A stretch of 64,000 bases of DNA, taken from positions 310,001-374,000 of the forward strand of contig JANATG010000015.1 of assembly GCA_029449235.1 (NCBI GenBank). Direction: 5' to 3'. The stretch is from Linnemannia schmuckeri. Lineage: Eukaryota; Mortierellomycota; Mortierellomycetes; Mortierellales; Mortierellaceae. The notes under the pieces are model-generated. The model did no database searches. It saw only the letters and a program-made list of their open reading frames with translations, and was not told the origin of the DNA. Positions 58,192 through 64,000 of the stretch are shown in pieces. The position numbers and the translations under genes were made by a program. Within the stretch, counting starts at the first letter, position 1, and each line of letters starts with the position of its first letter.

Positions 58192-58619
58192 TTCCATAGG
58201 GATGATGTATTCATTACTTCGTAACTCTGGGCCAGAAGAGAACCTGTTTTCCATATTTGGTAGTGCACATGCAGACATGTTGGCAAGCCCTCCTCCCGCT
58301 CGATTTTCTTTCTGCTTCGCCTTCATTTCATTAAACTGGTCAATCTTGCAAAAGCTCTACAACGTGGTCTTGATACAACACGATCTTGATAAGACCGCAT
58401 CCAATCACTGATCAAGACAGCACAGCCTCGGGGCTACTGGTCTCAGGCGCGTCTTTCGCCTCAAACCTACCCTATAGCGCGTTTATTCAATAATACTTTT
58501 GTATTTTCATATAGAAAAAAAAAAGATATTGTCCTGATGTCGTGGTCCAATCATCCACTCTTTACAATGCTCATCGTTATTGCCAAGACTTTTTTATACG
58601 AGTTACCAACCTGGATGAC

Positions 58620-58735
58620 TGGATACAGCTTATCCCTGCCAAGCATACACGTCGATTTGGATACAACACATCCCTGCCAAGAATACATGTCGATGTCTGG
58701 ATATAGCTCATCCCTGCCAAGCATATCTATACCAA
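58620..58735 (+). repeat. Three imperfect tandem repeats of 38-40 bp
   Basis: Three units beginning TGGATA at 58620, 58658 and 58698 share the core CATCCCTGCCAAG(A/C)ATA with point differences (the first unit has TATCCCTGCC). They lie about 600 bases upstream of the secreted-repeat start. A 160-codon frame crosses them but has no other coding sign. Confidence 0.85.
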
Positions 58736-59163
58736 TATCCATCATTATGCCGCCTCCTTTACAAATAAAAAGGAGGTTTCCTGGTAAAAAACAGATAAAT
58801 AAAACTTCATTGAACGTCTTGGCATTCAAGGGGAAGGGGACATGCCATGGAGATATTTCACGGAGGTGTGACGTACACTTCACCGCGAAAGAAAATAAAA
58901 ACGTGCTAGCATGTTATCCCTTTTACGAGCCCTCAAAAGAAGAGGGATTTGTCTTGGCATGGCGCCCTCGCCCTCTTTGGGGAGCAGCTAAAACTCTTTT
59001 CATTTCTGGCTCCAACTGAATGGTGGCAGCATAGGTCTGAAGCAGCCAACTCTAAGCCAACTTAGAATCCTCGTTTTAGAAATAGACGCGTTCAAGTGTA
59101 TGATTTTTCTGTGCTCCCTTTCGCGTAAGTTATTTTGTGAGCAATTTCGTCGTGTCAGGTCCA

Positions 59164-59170
59164 TATAAAA
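59164..59170 (+). promoter_or_regulatory. TATA box of the secreted-repeat gene
   Basis: TATAAAA lies 161 bases before the ATG at 59331, with an A/C-rich leader between. It is the clearest TATA box in the window; most other genes here lack one, which fits an inducible rather than housekeeping gene. Confidence 0.6.
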
Positions 59171-59330
59171 GGATCGTCAATCGCGCACCCAATTATAAAA
59201 CCATCAGCAACTTCTCTTTTCTCAACAACCCAGCAATACTCAGCAAATAGTAACTCCAACATTTAGCATTTTCTCCCAGTATACCTCTCTCTTCCTCTAC
59301 AAAACAAACTACTCAAACCATTTTCCAGCA

Positions 59331-60590
59331 ATGAAAATCCAATTCATTTCCCTCCTCTTGGTCGCCTCAGTCGCCATGTCCAGACCCTTCCCCTCCTCTC
59401 TCTCCTCCAATGCGGCGCTGGATCGCCGTACCCTGATCGGTGATGAATACGCGGTCTCCAACCAAGTCGACAACTCCTACGGCAAGAAGATACTCCGAGT
59501 TGACCATAATGGCGACTCCGTCCACAAGGGTCTCCTCTACGACCTTATCGATCCTTCCCGTAACGCCGTTGACAACGACGATACCGCCTTCCAGTTCCGT
59601 CGTCGTAGCCTTTTGGGCGACCTGTTCGGCGGCGACAGTATGTCTATCAGCAACCAAAACGATAACTCGAAACATACCCAGACTAAGAACGAGCATGATA
59701 ACCGGTACACCACCATCACAAAAATTCATAAAGACCAGGAGATCTCCAACGACAACGACGACGATGAAGATGACATGTTACCTGAATCGTTCTTTGACAA
59801 GCGCGACGCCGACATTACTACAGCTACCTCAGCTTCCTTGGATCGCCGCGGATTACTGTTTGGTGGCGAGTCAACGACGATCAACAACGTCAACGATAAC
59901 TCCAAGCATACTCAGACAATGAATGTCCATAACAACCGTGACACAACCATCACCAAACTCCACAACCACCAACAATCTGCCTCTTCCCGCCGCCGTCGCC
60001 ATGGTCCTCGTCGAGGCGACGCGACCATTCCCAAGGGCTTCTTTGACCGTCGAGACGACAACAGCGAGCCGCACGACATGGACCGCCGCAGCTTATTGGG
60101 CGATCTCTTTGACGGGAAGTCCATGTCGATCAGTAACGTCAACGACAACTCTCAAACCAAGAAAACCCTCAACTCACATGGAAACCGTAACACCCACATC
60201 ACCAAGATCCACAAGACCACTAAATCTACCCATGGCGACGACTCAGGCTCGGGAAGTTTCTTTGACAAGCGCGGTCTCTTGTTCGGCGGCGAGTCGATGG
60301 TGATCAACAACGAGAACGACAATTCCCAGACAAAGAAAACCCTCAACTCGCACGGCAACCGCAACACCCGCCTCACTCGCATTCACAAATCTTCCCATGG
60401 CTCCGACTCGAGCTCGAATTTCTTCGATAAGCGTGGCCTCCTATTTGGCGACCAGTCGACAACGATCACCAACCAGAACGACAACTCGCAGAACAAAAAG
60501 ACGCTCAACTCTCACCACAACCACAACCACAACAATTTTGACGAGACCTCGGTCGAGAAGAACATGCACGTTGTTGAGGACGGCTTCTGA
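59331..60590 (+). CDS. Secreted Kex2-processed repeat precursor
   Basis: Intronless frame of 419 residues. A signal peptide is clear (MKIQFISLLLVASVAMS, likely cut near residue 17). The rest consists of six related units, each preceded by RR or KR, starting at about residues 34, 93, 174, 254, 315 and 369. Units 2-6 begin SLLGDLF(G/D)G or GLLFG(G/D) and carry an S-x-x-I-x-N-x-N-D-N-S core; units 2-5 then have an NR-T-(I/L)T-(K/R)-(I/L)H segment. Units 2 to 5 end FFDKR or FFDRR. Units 4 and 5 share NDNSQTKKTLNSHGNRNT exactly. Unit 1 is degenerate. The final unit has a His/Asn-rich tail and an acidic end. Dibasic sites are what the Golgi protease Kex2 cuts, so several secreted peptides are expected. 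No peptide-modifying enzyme gene lies beside it in this window. I recognise no named family. Confidence 0.9.
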   Translation: MKIQFISLLLVASVAMSRPFPSSLSSNAALDRRTLIGDEYAVSNQVDNSYGKKILRVDHNGDSVHKGLLYDLIDPSRNAVDNDDTAFQFRRRSLLGDLFGGDSMSISNQNDNSKHTQTKNEHDNRYTTITKIHKDQEISNDNDDDEDDMLPESFFDKRDADITTATSASLDRRGLLFGGESTTINNVNDNSKHTQTMNVHNNRDTTITKLHNHQQSASSRRRRHGPRRGDATIPKGFFDRRDDNSEPHDMDRRSLLGDLFDGKSMSISNVNDNSQTKKTLNSHGNRNTHITKIHKTTKSTHGDDSGSGSFFDKRGLLFGGESMVINNENDNSQTKKTLNSHGNRNTRLTRIHKSSHGSDSSSNFFDKRGLLFGDQSTTITNQNDNSQNKKTLNSHHNHNHNNFDETSVEKNMHVVEDGF

Positions 60591-60844
60591 GCAGGAGGAG
60601 GAAGTAGATGGATGATTGACACAAAAAGAATCTATATATTATTGTTACAAGTTTGATAGAGCTGGTTTAAGAGGAGAAGAGAGGACCTTCTATCGCTGGA
60701 CGACATAGGAGCCCAAGATGGAACGTGAGGGGTAGAGAAAGGCTATATGCAAATTATTTGAGTCAAGTAGAATAAAACCTGAATGCTTATGATACACGAA
60801 CGAAAGAAGAACAATAAAGACAAACTGGAAAAAAAAAAATCGCT

Positions 60845-63674
60845 TTAGATGGGACGACCGGCTCCGCTGCGCATACCCTTCTTGTTTTCGGCAACAACAG
60901 TCTTGACATACTCGTCAACACCGCCCTCAAGACGGATCAACTTGCCGCCCTTGACACGGTAAACAACTCCGGCTTCCTCCTGGGCCCTTAACATCTCGTC
61001 CTCGTCATCCTCATCACTCTCGTCCTCGTCCTCCTCACAGACAGCCTTGACAAAGTAAGCGTCGTGAGAGACAAGGACAACGGCACCAGTGTACTCCTTG
61101 AGCGCAACAATCAGTCCCTGAATAGTCGCCATGTCCAAATGGTTGGTGATTTCATCCAGCAATAAGACCTGGGGTCCGCCGTGGACACAGATCGCCAGAG
61201 CAACACGAGCCTTCTGTCCTCCAGAAAGCGTCGACATGGGCAACACTGCGACCTGACCAGCAACACCAAATGAGCCGAGGTACTTGCGAGCCGCGGGCTG
61301 GTTCTTGTAATCATCCGGGAACTCGTCCATCAAGTACTGGACCGCCGACTTGGTCGCATATCCGTCCAGTTTGTCAACGTTGTGCTGCGAGAAATAGCCA
61401 ACCTTGACCAGCGATGAGAACCGCTCGACCGTTCCAGACGTGGGCACAGCCTCGCCCGAAAGCAACGACATTAGCGTCGACTTTCCGCATCCGTTGGGTC
61501 CCAAGAGCGCAATTCTCGACGAGTGGTGAAGCGAAAGGCTGACGTTCTGGATGACAGGACCAGTCTTGCGGGCGGGGGCGCCAGGGTAGGAGTAGGTGAC
61601 ATTATTGAGCGAAATCAAGGTTGTGGGGTTACCGCGGAGCTCCGTAGGGGTGGGCAAAGGAATCGTGACGGGGGGCTCGGGCACCTCGCGTACGACGGCG
61701 ATTCCTTGGGCCAGATGGTAGCCAGCGACGTACGACTGCTTCAGTCGCTTGCCGTTCTCCAGTTTGTTATGTCCAGCCAATCGATCCAGTTTCTACATGT
61801 TTTTCAATAACAAGAGTAGGTTAGCTTCCTTTTCCTCGAGCAATCACTCTAATAACAAACCAAAAAAAGGAAAATTGACGTAATAGGTACCTTTTGTCGA
61901 GAGGCAATTACGGCGCCACGCTTATCGTCTCCAGTTTTGCTCATGATGGAGCGCTGCTTGTTGATGGTGTCGCGGACATGCTTCCTCTTCTTCTCCAAGG
62001 CGTCGGCGATGCGGTCCTTCATCTTAGCCTTGTCCTCCATCTTCATCTCGTATTCGTCGTAGTTTCCAGGAAAGTATTCTAGCTGGCAGTCGCGAAGGCG
62101 GATAATCTCTTGAGTTACAGTATTCAAGAAGCTGCGGTCATGAGAGACAACAACCACGGTCTGATCCTCGCCAATGTTCTCCAAGAGGTAGTTCTGAAGC
62201 CAGATAATAGCAGGCAAGTCCAAATGGCTATTGCAGAAAAATAGTTGCGGATAAAATTATTACTTACGTCCTTCCATTTATTTTCCTTTCTTTTAACAAA
62301 GCAATTACAACATACAACATCATAGATCAGGTTGACTTACTTGGTGGGTTCATCCAGGAGGAGCAAGTCAGGCTTCAAGAACAGGGCCGTGGCAAGAGCA
62401 ATCCTCATCTTCCATCCTCCCGAGAACTGCTTGATGGGCAAATCCTGGTTGGCGGGCGTGAATCCAAGACCCCTCAACAACTCACGAGCCCTGGCTTCGG
62501 CAGAATCGGCCTCGATCTGCTGCAGCTTGCTGAAGACGCCCTCCATCATCTCATGGGCCTGATTCAGGATATCGATTGAAGGCTCGACACCTTCAATGGG
62601 GACATCCTCAAAGGCCTTCTTGGCATCTCTTTCCTCCTCCTCGACAACGAGCAACTGCTCACGGGCCTCTGCTCCGCGCTTGCCACTTCGACGAATGGCC
62701 AGCTTTTGTTGAGCTGCCAGCTTGACCTTCATACGCTCCCACTCCAGCTTCTTGATGCTCTTAACCAACTGCTTCGGGTACTTGTTGATCGCCTGCTGGA
62801 GGAGCTTGGACTCAGCCATGAGGAGTGTGCGCTCGGTGTCAGCCTTCAAGACCGTCTCGACAACAGTCTGGTCCTCGGGAGTCTCGGAGGGCAGCTGCTC
62901 AATGTATAGGGTGCGGAGATTGAGCGGGAAGCCGATTAGTTGGCCATATCCAATTGCCTTGAGCAGAGTCGACTTTCCCGTTCCGTTGCGACCAATAAGT
63001 CCGTACATGGTTCCAGACTTGAACCAGAGTCGAGCATCCTTGAGAAGAGGCCGCTCGCCAATGGTGATGTTGACCTGCTTAAGATCGACCTCCTTGGACA
63101 GGGTCTCGATAGTCTCCTCATGGAAACGCGACTGCTGCGAATAAGCTTCCACAACAGCTGTGTCGCCTACAAAGGCATCCTTTCCAGGGACGGGTGATCC
63201 GGGAGCGGACGAGGCTGCCGACGCTCCTGCAGAGGACTTTGAGGCGAGCTTCTTTGCAGCTTTGGACATCTTGACGGGCTTGGATTTGAAGGGCTTCTTG
63301 GTGCCTGCCGATGCGGATGATGACTGCTTGTCGTCATGCTCGCTCGAGTCCTCGTTGCTATCGTCATCGTTGACGGAGAGATTGTTGAGGGCGTTATCGA
63401 TCTTGACGAGGTTGTTGGGGTTGGCGCTGGAAGAAGATGTTGTTGTTACTGATGATGCGTCGGTAAAGAGGTCATGGAGGGAAGTATAGAAGGTATCGAG
63501 AGCGTCTTCCTCGAGTCCGCCGTCGACAAGGAAGTGCTCGGTCTCTTCGCGGAGAGCGTCGACAGAGGCGAAGGACTGTGCGTCGATGATGGATGCCAGG
63601 TATTCCCTGATGTCGTCGTCCAGCGAGACGGAGGCGGGTAACCTGGCGATAAAGGTCTTTGATGACACGGGCAT
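60845..63674 (-). CDS. ABCF-family ATPase, Gcn20/ABCF3 type
   Basis: Soluble twin-cassette ABC protein that acts on ribosomes rather than as a transporter; Gcn20 helps activate the kinase Gcn2. Three exons (62341-63674, 61891-62227, 60845-61792) close at 872 residues. The N-terminal domain (RLPASVSLDDDIREYLASII onward) is followed by a Ser/Lys linker. Cassette 1 has GRNGTGKST, QFSGGWKMR, LLLLDEPTN-HLD and VVSHDRSFL. An ABCF linker helix follows (KMEDKAKMKDRIADALEKKR). Cassette 2 has GPNGCGKST, TLSGGQKARV and VLLLDEITNHLD, then LVSHDAYF. Cassette 2 therefore reads DEIT rather than the usual DEPT, and an acidic insert (EEDEDESDEDDEDE) follows the H-loop. Start 63674 is chosen over an upstream in-frame ATG at 63890 because the conserved domain begins here. 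Arb1/ABCF2 is the alternative. Confidence 0.93.
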
Positions 63675-64000
63675 AGTATTAGAGTGTGCTTTGCCTGGTG
63701 GGAGTGTTGTTGTTTTAGTGTGTGGTGATGCCTTGTAGACTAAAGAGTAAAGGCGAGTGAGTGAGTTAGTGTGCGAGTACTGATGAGTGCGTGAGAAAGC
63801 AAGTGAGTGATGAAAAGAAAATAAAAAAAAGGTGATTGAATCGCGTCGCTTTATTACTTTTGGCACTGCATTCGACGACACAGAGAACAAGAAACCTTAT
63901 TCGAAAAAGCAGTCCTCCCGCAGTTTTTCAATTCCTGCGGGCTTGGAGCGATTGGAGAAATCAAAGAGGCTGTGTTCCACTCCGACAACTTACAAGAAAA
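63675..64000 (-). promoter_or_regulatory. Promoter and leader of the ABCF gene
   Basis: 326 bases to the window edge. The minus strand is C/T/A-rich over 63680-63830, the usual leader composition here. The frame stays open to an ATG at 63890, but the extra 72 residues look like translated leader. No other gene was recognised. Confidence 0.5.

Larger units (their letters stand above)
56745..59330. other. Intergenic region, 2.6 kb, promoters but no gene seen
   Basis: Left part (56745-57000) is the purine-rich leader of Cyk3 with a (GGAA)n run at about 56976-57000. The middle has only short open frames and an A run at 58160-58187. The right part contains 38-40-bp imperfect repeats (58620-58735) and the TATA-bearing promoter of the secreted-repeat gene. 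Confidence 0.6.

Noticed and set aside
58537..59019. Open frame of 160 codons upstream of the secreted-repeat gene
   Set aside because: It spans the 38-40-bp tandem repeats, whose periods break codon periodicity, and it shows no domain, signal or homology that I recognise.
59331..60590. RiPP cluster of the dikaritin type
   Set aside because: The precursor layout fits, but no UstY/DUF3328-like or other modifying enzyme gene is seen nearby; the adjacent gene is a housekeeping ABCF ATPase.

Overview
The window is nuclear DNA of a filamentous fungus. All genes are eukaryotic protein-coding genes with short GT-AG introns (often with a CTAAC-like branch site), pyrimidine-rich 5' leaders, AATAAA signals and many homopolymer A/T tracts of 25-41 bases. 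The proteins (COP9 subunit 8, HOPS Vps41, Pex2, Dma-type FHA-RING ligase, Cyk3, Git1-type permeases, a Kex2-processed secreted precursor) are fungal. Gln/Asn/Thr-rich low-complexity proteins and the retained CSN8 suggest an early-diverging lineage such as Mortierellomycotina; that placement is inference from style, not from a search.

Layout. 1-468 (-): 5' end of a membrane protein resembling the EI24/Lds family. 718-2340 (-): GPI2/PIG-C, sharing a divergent promoter with CSN8 (2695-4009, +). 4255-6041 (-): peroxisomal trans-2-enoyl-CoA reductase ending in SKL. 7107-10951 (+): ten-exon IQ-motif/coiled-coil protein. 12741-14963 (+): intronless low-complexity/coiled-coil protein, tail-to-tail with VPS41 (15086-19481, -), which carries a very long acidic tract. 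19787-21467 (-): PEX2, divergent from importin-11/Kap120 (21878-25930, +). 26323-28145 (+): DinB-like fold protein. 28337-29947 and 31051-33092 (-): tandem Git1-like permeases. 35032-36428 (-): secreted lipase. 36429-41622: 5.2 kb without a recognisable gene. 41623-44690 (+): DMT-superfamily transporter. 44910-49674 (-): Dma1/CHFR-like FHA-RING ubiquitin ligase. 51287-56744 (-): Cyk3-like SH3/transglutaminase cytokinesis protein. 59331-60590 (+): secreted precursor with six Kex2-bounded repeats. 60845-63674 (-): ABCF ATPase (Gcn20/ABCF3 type).

Most genes are ordinary housekeeping loci with no operon logic. Loose themes are peroxisomes (the SKL-tagged reductase and PEX2), membrane traffic (VPS41), mitotic exit and cytokinesis (Dma ligase and Cyk3, adjacent), and phosphodiester/lipid uptake (Git1 pair and lipase). 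The most novel item is the 419-residue secreted repeat precursor: signal peptide, dibasic cleavage sites and six related units with an NxNDNS core. Coding models were assembled by hand from splice sites; where exon lengths are summed below, the reading frame closes.
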